From Cymodocea nodosa (Eukaryota > Streptophyta > Magnoliopsida > Alismatales > Cymodoceaceae): 64,000 bases of DNA. Positions 25,601 through 32,175 of this stretch are shown one piece after another; position 1 is the stretch's first letter; each line of letters opens with the position of its first letter. A program made the position numbers and the translations under genes. The stretch spans positions 17,615,501-17,679,500 of the forward strand of contig CM072335.1 in the NCBI GenBank assembly GCA_036874045.1, in the 5' to 3' direction. The notes beneath the pieces are model-generated. The model saw only the letters and a list, made by a program, of their open reading frames with translations. It ran no database searches and had not been told where the DNA came from.

Positions 25601-28600
25601 ACATCGTTGAACAAATACTTATTGACCAAAAGCAATGTCTTTTCCCCATAAACCTCAACCATCCTATCCATGACGTCCTTCTCCCACTTCTTATCTCTCA
25701 AGAAAACAAAGAGTTAGTTAACAAACCTCTAAATGAGGAGGTAAAACTTGTCCAACTAGAGGTGATCGATCCCACTCCACTCTTGTCAGATGGTGGAAAG
25801 GAAGGCCTCAAAGTAATGGAGATGAGGATGGAGGAGAGACAATTGATGAGGTCAACTTGGAAGGAGAGGTTGTCAACATGCCAAATGTAGTAGAAAAACC
25901 CCCTCCATATCTTGAGGAGGTCCTCATCGAAGATGGAGGCAAAGTTCACAAAGGAGAGTCAAGTTACGAGGAGGTGAAGAGCTTGGCCTCATGTTGCCTT
26001 ACTACATGAGGTTAAGCTCTTCACAATGGTCGAGCCTATGAGATTAGCATCAACCATGGCCAAGAAACCCTAAATTTGAAGGGAGAATGTATTTGGACAA
26101 AAAAGACGCAAGTATCAGGGTTCAATTGAGCTAGATTTCTTAAAGATTTGAACATTGAAGGGTTTGAAATGATTTCCAACCTCCCCTTAAATACTCAAAA
26201 ATGGGTTAAAAATGGGGGAAACGAATTTCAACGATACAAACATTTGGAATTGGAGAATTGAATTCTAACCAATTCCAAGTGCATAAACCCTTCCTGTATT
26301 TTCAATGAGTTATATAATAAGTTGAGAATGCTTGATATGCATACTTCAACTTAAGGGAGAGTGTTGAAACTTAAGTCATTCACCAATTATTGGGCTCCTT
26401 GGGCCTTCTTGTACACTCTTGTATATATTACTGTTATCTCAGTAATGATAGTCAAGGTGGTTTTATCTCTAATTTGAACAATAAGTTTTATAACATTTCT
26501 TCTTTTCTTTTATTATTTTTTATACATCTTCATTTTACCACAAACTTTCTTTACCATGTGGAATTATCCCTCTAAATACTTCTAAAATGGATACAACTCA
26601 AATTAAAAGAAACTAGTTAATTCATAATAGTAAATATCTTAATGAAAAATCAAACATTGAACATTTTTTTCAGATTTCATTAAAAAGAAAATGATCCTAT
26701 TATTAGGAAAGAATTTATTTTGAAAACTAAATTTATCAAGAATAATATAAAAATATTTTTAGGATAGGGAGCCTTAATATAATAGATAACTTGCATTAGA
26801 TGAAGACAATGCTAACTAATAATTAATGAGAAGTATGAAAATATGTGAATTAAGGGCAAGCATTGGTGCTATGTTAAGGTTATTCCATTGTGACCTAAAG
26901 GTCATAGGTTCATATAAGGTAAGGCTAAATGTAATTGGAGCCTCCCCTAATTTAACATTGGTAAGAGTCCATGCACTAGATTTGTCTTTTTTTATGAAAA
27001 TGTGAATTGTAAAAACATGAAGTGCACATTATGAAGATTGAAGAGATTGAATTTGTAGCCCAATAGGCATGGCATGTTGTAACGACTTGTAAGACAAGGG
27101 AGATTAAAACAACCTAGCCAAATAATAAATGATAACTTCTTGATTAGGATTCAATTTTGTTTAGGTTAATCCCACTTTGGAATCCCCACTCTTGCATCAA
27201 GAAACATTATAGTGCAAGGTCATCATTAAAACCACCATGCAATTCTCCTTCCCTTTTCATCCACTCCTAAACTATCCACTTTGAAAAGCTATAGATGAAA
27301 CTATCATCACCAAACTCCAAAAGCTAATAACAAAAGAAGAGAAGCATACAACAATCATCATAGATGAAGAACTCAAGGACACTCTTGGGGAGAACCTTGT
27401 ACTTAAAAATACACATAGATAAGTCATACAAAGCCATAATAATCAACAATATTCAAGAGACATGGAAAATGGAAGGTGAAGTGCATTTCTCAAAGGTTGC
27501 CATAAGTATTTTGTTTTTTAGGCCCCCCACCTCATGAATAGATCAAGGATGTTCTATAAAAAAACGGTTGCTCCAAGGATCAAAATGGCAATATTCAATA
27601 GTAAGAACAACCTTAATAGAGTTTTACATAAAGGAACATGGTATTTTATCAAGGACATCATCCTTATAAGGAAGTCTATACCAAGAAAGCAACTAGAGGA
27701 GTATAGCTTTGACACTTATGAACTTTGAATTTAACTACAATGACTACCAACTAGATATATCCCAAATCCTAGGGAAGAGACTTGTTGAGAAGATTAACAA
27801 TGTCACCAATATGGGACATATTCAGCATGATCCTTAATGACCCCCAAGATATCTTAGATACTAAGTATGTTTCAATGTAAACAAGCCTTGAAAGAAGAAA
27901 TTTCTGATCATCATTGCTAATGCCAATGGAAGGAAAGTCGAAGTGAGATACAAAAGAATTCAAAGATTTTACACCTTATGTGGAAGATTGGGTCACCTAA
28001 GTGAAGGATCCACTAAGAAAGAACATATCAAAATGATGATTGAGTCATTATCATCCAAGGATCTACAAAAAGAATGTGAACACTTGCTTGCCCCTAAGCT
28101 TTCAACTAGCTTGAAAACCAAATCTCCAATCAACCCTAGGAATAAAGGAGAAGGAGATGCTCAAAGGAAATGAGGGTAGGCTAAACAAACAACATATCAC
28201 TCATTATCAACATAGGTGGTTAGCAAGATGGGAATGACGAAGGTTGAAGGAACAATTACAAAAGAAAAGTTGTGTATGGGAGAGTCTATTATAAAGCTAG
28301 ATGACAAACACCAAAAGCACAATAGAAATGTATTGTAATGACTAGTTAAACACAATAAAAAGGAAGAACACAATACCAAACCCACCAATCAAGAAACACT
28401 AAGAATAGAAGGGGTGAGAGGTGGTTGCCCATTAGATGATCCAATACACCTCCATTTCATGTAATGTGGAGTTGGATGCATGCATAGGGACCAAAAACAT
28501 ATTATTACCAGAACACGACTTGCATGGAGACCAACATGTCCATGTTGGAGGTTGAGAAACAAGGTATACAAAAAACCCCAAAAGAATAAAGGATAATGTC

Positions 28601-31600
28601 ACTTGCATGGTGAACAAGGGATAGTTCATCCCCCCTAATGACATTGCCATGATACCAAAGAAACATGATTGCAAACGAAAATAGGAGAATACCAAATGAG
28701 ACTACATGGAGGGAGGAAGAAATAATGTGGAAACCTGAAAAGGAATGCCTGCCAACATGAATAGTCACATGCCAACTAGTTCATCAAATTGCTAGCCATC
28801 CAAGCTAAATGGAGCAATGCAAACACCAATCTAGAAGGAAAGCAACAAGCAAAGGAAATGAAGAACCCACATTAACTATTCAAGAGACAAAACTAATGCT
28901 ACAACCAACATTAACATTACCCATGTGACAAACAATGAAGGATTGCACAAGCAAAAATGAATCTAATCACTTGGAATTATCATGATAGGCAACGAACCCT
29001 ATCAATTCACCAAATATGGTTTCTCCTTTGCAAATGCTTTCCTGACCTACTTTTTTTGTCTAAAACTCATTACTCGATTGAGGAATAAAATGACATTGTG
29101 CCTTAATTAGGTTTTCCCAAATATTTCATTGTGTCATCATCATGTCACTCAAGTGGTCTACGGTTCCCATGAAACCATTGTCTCAATCTCACAATCCTCT
29201 CTAATTCTAAAGTTTTCATCCTTGGACAAGTGAATCACCCAATCCTTTGCACAGTTGGTTCACTTGTTGCATCTATGGTGCACCTATAAGAGAGGATTAA
29301 AAGAATGTTTGGAAAAGCATCATGAACACCATCACCAACTTCATCAATTGACTTGTTTCTATAGGGGATCTCAACACCATGAGTGACCCATTGGAGGAAA
29401 TTTGTAACCACATAACCACATGGAATTGTACAAAGGACTTGAGAAAATTCATGGAGTTAAACCTCATGCACATGTGGCACAAAGGAATGTCTTTCACATG
29501 GTCCAATAAGCAAGACCAAAACTCCCATATCCAGGACAAACTTGATCAAGTTCTCACTAGTCCTAATCGATGTATGACATATCCACAAGTCATCATATAT
29601 CACCTCATAGTTATCAAAAGTTATCATAAGCCAATGAAACATTTCTTTCAATGTGAGGTTAAAGGAGCATGCCAACCTTTCCAAATGGAAAATCAATGGA
29701 TGTCGCACATGAGCTTTAAGGATCACATCAATCACACATGGCTTCAAGATGGCATGGACTTCCATAAAAGTGTAATCAACTCAAAAAAGCATGAAATGAT
29801 GTGGTTACATTCACTTCCAATAGAGTGAAGTGTTAAGGTAGATCTTCCTACAAGGATATATTGTGATAATCAATTACCTATATTTACCAATAATCCTACA
29901 TTTCATGCAAAAGCCAAGCAAGTGAAGTTGATTGTCATTTTATCAAGGATTTGGTCATGAAGGGATATGCAAGCACTCCAAATACTCAATCATCTGAACA
30001 ACTTGTAGATATCTTTACAAAGATCCTCTTAGTTGGAAGCTTTCAAAATCTTTGTAACAAGTTAGGCATGTTAAATCTATTTGCTCAACTTAAAGGAGAG
30101 TGTTAGAGTTAATTTATTTGTCATTGGGTCTTATATGGGATCCACTATATATATGTATTTGTAACTCTATTGGATGAGAGTTTTTTCTCACCTTTGACCT
30201 CATTTCCCTCAAACAATAATAAAGCCACTCAAAAGAGAAATGAGATGCTTATTAACCATGCCCACAAGATATTAAACAAGTGAAAGGAAAAAAAGCTTTC
30301 AATCAATATGAATCTATTTTCTCATCACTACCAATTTACTAGATGGGGATCAATAGAATCCCAAAAATTATGTCACTAATTGAACTGAATTCAAAGAAAA
30401 TTCTTGTGGTCAAAGATTGGAAAGGGCAAATACTATGCTCCTATTAGTTGGAAGTACTAGTTGGAAGTAGAAGAAGAACCCTCTACAATAGTGTGGTCTA
30501 GGTATTAGAGAAACACATGCTTCAAACAAAGTGATTTAATTAAGTGATTTAGACAATTTAATTAGGTGATTTAAGTTATTTAATTAAGTGATTAAGGGTT
30601 TAATTAATGATTAAATTGTGTGATTTATGGATTAATTAAGGGATTAAGGTGATTAAGGATTAAATTAAGGGATTAAGGTGATAAAAGATTAAATTAAGGG
30701 ATTAAGGGTTTGATCAAATTAAATTAAGGATTAAATTGAATGATTAAGGGATTAATCAAATGATTAAAATGATTAAGGGTTAAATTAAGTGATTTAATGG
30801 CTTAATTAAGTGATTAGATTATGTAATGTAACTTAAATAGTTGTTTTAAGTGATTTAAGTGGTTTGATCGTGAGATTTAAACTATTTAACTAAATGATTT
30901 AAATCATCAAGGAAAGGTAGAAGATCATGAAAGAAAGAACAAGAAAAAACGAGTGGCTAAAGGAAGGATAAGAGATAGGGTCCATCAAGCAATAATAGGC
31001 ACAGTTAGCATAGAGAACTCAACTCAGTGTTCAATGACATCAACTAAACATTAAGTCTTAAAGTAGAGTGTCTACACTCTCTCTATCAATTTAAATAATG
31101 CATGAACTTTTGATTCCACCAACTCTAGACCTTCGAACTTCTCCAAATTGACCAGAAATCGAGGAATTCCGTAACAATTATGCAACAAATACCACATTCA
31201 GTTCCATCTAAAACTAAATTATCTTCATCTACAATGCTATCTAGGGGAGCTTCGTTTCCAATGATTTAGTTGCTTCCTATTCAAGAATTTCAACGCCAAA
31301 AACTGTCATTAGAAACATGATTTCCCCAAGCCACAAGATCTGCCAAGCAAATCAGGAAAACGAAGACAAAAGAAGCAAGCAAGAGGCACTTACGATCCCA
31401 CGCTCCACGTGGGGGTCCCGCGTGTACATGGCTACGTACTTCCCCCTGAGATACAGGTACCGGAGGTGGCAGTACTCGTGTCCGATGGTGTTGACTCCTA
31501 GGTGGAACACCCATCCGGAGTACTCGAACAACCTCACGCCGCTGTTGCTGGCTCTGGCGATGCTGCTGGAGTCGTCCTCCGGTCCTTCGGCAGGGAGATC

Positions 31601-31618
31601 CACGATCGGCGCCGACAT
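7550..31618 (-). CDS. PH + START domain lipid-binding protein (EDR2-like), exons 1-10, 3' part missing
   Basis: Ten exons on the minus strand join to 911 coding bases (303 codons plus 2 bases) without a stop: 31394-31618, 20721-20795, 20528-20581, 12258-12323, 11893-11948, 11672-11748, 10220-10345, 8839-8873, 7717-7817, 7550-7645. Residues about 33-140 form the PH domain (GWVFHLGVNTIGHEYCHLRY, RGKYVAMYTRDPH, LKLCNRLDDTKKGE, ARKWVEAFE). A linker with GHRPRVRRYAYGLRKL follows, and START begins near residue 215 (WRCVKITNGVRIFEDM, FLVKSVGVIDADVDTVFE, KRYEWDTITGDLQLID). In Arabidopsis EDR2-like proteins this architecture is followed by DUF1336; these proteins bind lipids and EDR2 itself limits cell death during powdery mildew attack. 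The exact role of this member is unknown. The 3' half is not in the window, so I cannot say whether the gene is functional. Introns 1 and 3 are 10.6 and 8.2 kb and full of transposons. Confidence 0.88.
7717..7817 (-). CDS. PH-START gene exon 9
   Basis: 101 bases, GKKNFLVKSVGVIDADVDTV onward to KRYE; acceptor ..TTTACAG, donor GTATGT. START domain core strand and helix. Confidence 0.9.
7818..8838 (-). other. Intron 8 of the PH-START gene with an unclassified repeat-like block
   Basis: AT-rich intron. At about 8300-8460 a block of clearly higher GC (around GGGATCGAGTTCCAGGC and ACCCACGACC) looks like an inserted short repeat, but I could not find a poly(A)/(T) end or a target duplication, so it stays unclassified. 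Confidence 0.4.
8839..8873 (-). CDS. PH-START gene exon 8 (35-base micro-exon)
   Basis: Acceptor ..GTTTCAG and donor GTGAAT. With the single G from exon 7 it reads GVRIFEDMRESK, the start of START. The correct joining of such a short exon supports the model. Confidence 0.88.
9147..9255. repeat. Imperfect inverted repeat (hairpin of about 45-bp arms) in intron 7
   Basis: The left arm 9147-9191 begins CTGACAGAAATTAGAGTG. The right arm 9212-9255 ends CACTCTAATTTTTGTCAG. They pair over most of their length around a 20-base loop. A partial third copy (GGATTCTCACTCTAATT) lies near 9321. This resembles a MITE or its remnant. Confidence 0.65.
9590..9700 (-). mobile_element. Short minus-strand copia 3' end fragment (polypurine tract and LTR start)
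   Basis: Read on the minus strand, CTTGAGGGGGAGTGTTAAAG at 9605-9624 is the usual copia polypurine tract plus LTR start. Just before it are traces of the end of RNase H. The LTR would extend left from about 9610. The rest of the element is missing or unrecognisable. Confidence 0.6.
10220..10345 (-). CDS. PH-START gene exon 7, followed by a GC donor
   Basis: 126 bases (..LEVLLRQSSDIRNN .. WRCVKITN plus G), acceptor ..ACCACAG. The donor reads AATG|GCAAGT, the classical GC-AG form, and phase is preserved into exon 8. The exon covers the linker to START. Confidence 0.88.
10346..11671 (-). other. Intron 6 of the PH-START gene, no recognised content
   Basis: 1326 bases of AT-rich sequence. No exon, RNA gene or mobile-element domain was recognised on either strand. 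Confidence 0.5.
11672..11748 (-). CDS. PH-START gene exon 6
   Basis: 77 bases coding for LNLEGHRPRVRRYAYGLRKL and a few more residues; acceptor ..TTGAAAG, donor GTTGGT. The GHRPRVRRYAYGL motif is highly diagnostic of this PH-START group. Confidence 0.9.
11893..11948 (-). CDS. PH-START gene exon 5
   Basis: 56 bases (AEYDILRGGSRHLLTSEN plus two bases), acceptor ..TTAACAG, donor GTATGC. It matches the AEYALSRGGS block of the family. Confidence 0.88.
12258..12323 (-). CDS. PH-START gene exon 4
   Basis: 22 codons (IACASAGDARKWVEAFEHGK plus QQ), acceptor ..TTGATAG, donor GTTAAA. This is the C-terminal PH helix with its conserved Trp. Confidence 0.9.
12324..13220 (-). other. Right-hand end of intron 3 up to the first copia remnant, no recognised content
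   Basis: AT-rich intronic sequence between exon 4 and the copia LTR at 13221. I see no coding or repeat signal that I can name. Confidence 0.45.
13221..15215 (-). mobile_element. Degenerate minus-strand copia remnant (integrase to 3' LTR) in intron 3
   Basis: Reading leftward on the minus strand: integrase core pieces (about 15190-14890, including a QNGLAE block near 14895), then a jump to the RT entry (LSLWKEVMDVKM near 14710), YVDDILLIE at 14188-14199, SKKWNV and VEIEYR of RNase H, and MIMYCDN near 13585. A polypurine tract follows at 13335-13347 and a short LTR at about 13221-13334, whose terminal TG appears mutated to CA. There are many stops and frame changes. It may be the other half of the gag-bearing fragment at 17.7-19.1 kb, separated by later events. 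Confidence 0.8.
15273..16482 (-). mobile_element. 5'-truncated LINE (L1 type) with 17-bp target duplication
   Basis: The body is 15290-16465 (1176 bp). Perfect 17-base direct repeats, ATAAAACAAGGTATGAT, flank it at 15273-15289 and 16466-16482. On the left the body starts with a T run (15290-15297), which is the poly(A) tail of a minus-strand element. Length-variable target duplications, a poly(A) tail and a missing 5' end are the hallmarks of target-primed LINE insertion. Confidence 0.92.
15814..16116 (-). pseudogene. LINE ORF2 C-terminal fragment (zf-RVT / RNase H-like tail)
   Basis: A 100-residue open frame contains EGKLLCYLKFVIANLMWEFW and ends with IRWLKPLIDGLKLNIDE. It resembles the end of plant LINE ORF2, where a Trp/Cys-rich region is followed by a WxKPPxGxxKLNxDG-type RNase H start. 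The frame is truncated at both ends and belongs to the LINE above. Confidence 0.75.
16761..17275. repeat. Tandem duplication of about 298 bp
   Basis: The block starting ATAATCTTCATAATTAAAAA at 16761 is repeated from 17059 (ATAATCTTCATGATTAAAAA). Similar order is kept through AAATTATAAATTTTTATTC, the GCAGTTAATATC region and a T-rich end followed by a CT-rich tract. The two copies differ by substitutions and small gaps. Confidence 0.7.
17700..19130 (-). mobile_element. Minus-strand copia remnant: gag to integrase zinc finger
   Basis: On the minus strand gag starts near 18905 (VTSMKLSTNNYMV) and shows DPLDIKVANYAQWYAEDYAV (about 18800-18740), a later gag block FLTSLNVDLATQIHNYILG near 18450, and an integrase zinc-finger-like block SLLWHHHLRHLSCCKLQ near 17885. 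Integrase is lost from about 17700 onward. All frames are broken. The protease motif is not recognisable. Confidence 0.7.
19131..20527. other. Left-hand end of intron 3 next to exon 3, including repeat X copy
   Basis: 19215-19400 is a diverged copy of repeat X. At 19665-19760 there are several short repeats of CACTAATATTCAC type. At 20030-20075 a palindromic patch occurs around GGATTGATCAATCC, a motif also seen near 17510. No coding features were recognised. Confidence 0.5.
20528..20581 (-). CDS. PH-START gene exon 3
   Basis: 18 codons (EVFVLKLCNRLDDTKKGE), acceptor ..CATGCAG, donor GTAATA; 139-bp intron to exon 2. It is the PH strand block with the family motif NRLDxxKKGE. Confidence 0.9.
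20721..20795 (-). CDS. PH-START gene exon 2
   Basis: 25 codons, KPIRKGVISHNLMVEEMG onward, phase 0 on both sides; acceptor ..GATGCAG, donor GTAATC. It matches the KPIRRGVIG...MVEELGRRKV block of the plant PH-START family. Confidence 0.9.
21485..22531. mobile_element. Non-autonomous foldback DNA transposon, possibly hAT-like
   Basis: It interrupts the copia protease region. Inverted arms of roughly 270-285 bases (about 21681-21966 and 22079-22346) match with few differences. Between them lies a tandem duplication of an 86-base unit (from 21914 and 22000). Outer ends AAGGTGTCAACAAG and CTTGTTTGACATGTC look like short imperfect terminal inverted repeats. I found no clean target duplication, so the superfamily is uncertain. 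No coding capacity. Confidence 0.75.
25020..26310. mobile_element. Insertion inside copia RNase H/LTR junction, carrying a host gene fragment
   Basis: Copia RNase H stops at about 25019 (NFTKGF) and the next expected piece (NKLRMLD) resumes at about 26311. The intervening 1.3 kb is foreign. Its ends share only GGGTTTA in inverted orientation (GGGTTTAGGATC on the left; GGGTTTATGCAC read on the minus strand at the right), so a transposon identity is suggestive at best. It carries the RRP1/Nop52-like fragment. Confidence 0.5.
25372..26057 (-). pseudogene. Partial RRP1/Nop52-like gene copy (ribosomal RNA processing protein)
   Basis: Read on the minus strand, ATG 26055-26057 opens MVDANLIGSTIVKSL, then DEDLLKIWRGFFYYIWHVDN (about 25930-25875), LINCLSSIL, WEKDVMDRMVEVYGEKTL (about 25690-25630), and LEALVKSFFTVMEKSLDKVL with KKIKSCIFDRLLKNGRKYL (about 25540-25390). 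This order matches the N-terminal half of plant Nop52/RRP1, a nucleolar protein in rRNA maturation. Decay: in-frame stops near 25998, 25970 and 25585, a frame change and a deletion between SILISI and KKWEKD, and loss of the whole C-terminal half. It seems to lack introns in the matching region. It is either a gene fragment carried by a transposon or a truncated retrocopy. No poly(T) tail is seen at the left end. Confidence 0.8.
26835..27008 (+). mobile_element. tRNA-derived SINE with target duplication
   Basis: The body is 26852-26993. It has an A-box-like start (GGGCAAGCATTGGTGC), a B-box-like block (AAAGGTCATAGGTTCATAT, near 26897-26915), and ends in a T-rich run, as several plant SINEs do. 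Direct repeats flank it: ATGAAAATATGTGAATT (26835-26851) and ATGAAAATGTGAATT (26994-27008), differing by a 2-base gap. Confidence 0.78.
27250..29828 (+). mobile_element. Degenerate plus-strand LINE (ORF1 and ORF2 endonuclease remains)
   Basis: ORF1 remains: a gag-like zinc-knuckle region, RYKRIQRFYTLCGRLGHL, at 27943-28000, where the last Cys positions are lost. ORF2 remains: the C-terminal part of the AP endonuclease at 29379-29828 (KFMELNLMHMWHKGMSFTWS with NKQDQNSHIQDKLDQVLTS and later FQMENQWMSHMSFKDHINHT). Both agree in order and strand with a plant L1-type element. The RT domain is absent, and the sequence jumps at 29830 to a copia tail. The left boundary is approximate. Confidence 0.75.
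29379..29828 (+). pseudogene. LINE ORF2 endonuclease C-terminal fragment
   Basis: A 149-residue frame with the plant LINE signature FTWSNK followed by a LDQVL block, which corresponds to the FTWSNKR....ERLDRAL region of L1 endonucleases. The N-terminal catalytic residues of the nuclease and all of RT are missing, so it cannot act on its own. Confidence 0.75.
29830..30232 (+). mobile_element. Copia 3' tail: RNase H end, polypurine tract, LTR start
   Basis: The text YCDNQLPIFTNNPTFHAKAK (about 29860-29920) is the end of copia RNase H. A polypurine tract lies at 30089-30100 (CTTAAAGGAGAG) and the LTR starts at 30101 (TGTTAGAGTTAATTTATTTG). The frame is broken after the FHAKAK block. The right LTR end is not fixed by a second copy. 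Confidence 0.75.
30520..30910. repeat. AT-rich short-period tandem repeat (TTAATTAAGTGATTTA-like units)
   Basis: About 390 bases consist almost entirely of variants of ATTAAGTGATT and GGATTAAGG, 7-20 bases apart, in intron 1 about 500 bases downstream of exon 1. It has no coding content. Confidence 0.8.
31394..31618 (-). CDS. PH-START gene exon 1 (start codon)
   Basis: 75 codons from ATG 31616-31618 (MSAPIVDLPAEG) to RDPHVERGI, followed by donor GTAAGT. The frame is open further upstream to 31786, but the family-like sequence begins close to this ATG, and upstream residues are low-complexity and Pro/Ser-rich. This exon is much more GC-rich than the rest of the window. It encodes the first PH strands. 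Confidence 0.88.
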
Positions 31619-31850
31619 TGCTGATGTAGAGGGCGGATCCAGAGAAGATGGGAAGAAGACCGCGTCGGCCGGGAAACGGGGGGTGAGTGATCGTTGGAAA
31701 AGGGAGGGACGGCGCGGTTCTATTGCAGCTGCAGGCCGTCCGGCCCACGGAGTTGACTGTTTTATAATTTTGTTGACGATCTCCACAAACAGTTAAGGGC
31801 GTTGCACTAATTTTGCAAATCTCGTTTGACAACTCTAACTTAACTGGACA
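31619..31850 (-). promoter_or_regulatory. Probable 5' UTR/proximal promoter of the PH-START gene
   Basis: Directly upstream of exon 1 the sequence is GC-rich and open on the minus strand to 31786, then turns AT-rich. This change of composition is typical of a promoter-proximal region. I see no TATA box that I would stand behind. A degenerate tandem repeat and then giant element A begin within about 560 bases of the start codon. Confidence 0.4.
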
Positions 31851-32160
31851 CATCTTCCAAACCAAAATTATCTCCGCACACATCGAAGGGCATGGCGATA
31901 ATTTAGCAGGCCTCGTCAGGCAGTCACAACTTAACCCGACTTATCCCTATCTCTCCCGAACCCAAAATTACCGTCACACTCTTTGTTACGTGTAGAGATG
32001 GATCGTGTTAAGTCAGGGCTGCCTTTTGAGTTGGACCAGTAACTTTGCAATTTTGACCAGTAGCCTTAAACTCAAATTATCTCTACACACATTGAAGTGC
32101 ATGATGATAATTTTGTAGGCTTGGGAGAGAAATAGATAGGTTAGGCTAAGTCGAGGTTGC
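31850..32160. repeat. Degenerate tandem repeat array, left part (interrupted by element A)
   Basis: Blocks such as AAATTATCTCYRCACACATY followed by GCATGRYGATAATTT and, later, GGGAGAGARATAG with a TAAGTCRRGG end occur near 31859, 32077 and again at 47696-47790 on the far side of element A. The giant element thus sits inside what was one continuous array of roughly 100-200-bp units. Confidence 0.65.
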
Positions 32161-32175
32161 AAAATTAATTTAAAT

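Larger units (their letters stand above)
21107..26560 (+). mobile_element. Degenerate plus-strand copia in intron 1, itself holding two insertions
   Basis: The copia frame can be followed from a gag tail/protease block (VANVAHAF ... DSWVINSSTSQHMSS, 21250-21370), after a gap to NVLYVFEF (about 22550), integrase (VTYDVWGPS near 22950; NNVLEF near 23140), RT (WKSAIDEKMQVL near 23610; KLKQSPQVWFKKF near 24000), RNase H (YYDNQVIIYITNN near 24850) and, after a second gap, the pol end and polypurine tract at 26340-26361 with an LTR starting at 26362. The gaps hold a foldback element (21.49-22.53 kb) and a block with an RRP1 gene fragment (25.02-26.31 kb). The catalytic Asp of the protease (INSS) and an integrase Asp (TNNV) are changed to Asn. 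The LTR right end is approximate. Confidence 0.85.

Noticed and set aside
28197..28768. Several minus-strand frames of 60-87 residues inside the plus-strand LINE
   Set aside because: They overlap each other and the LINE ORF1/ORF2 region, and their translations show no domain; shadows.
31317..31796. Plus-strand open frame opposite exon 1
   Set aside because: It is the antisense shadow of the GC-rich PH exon; the minus strand matches a known family and has a proper donor.
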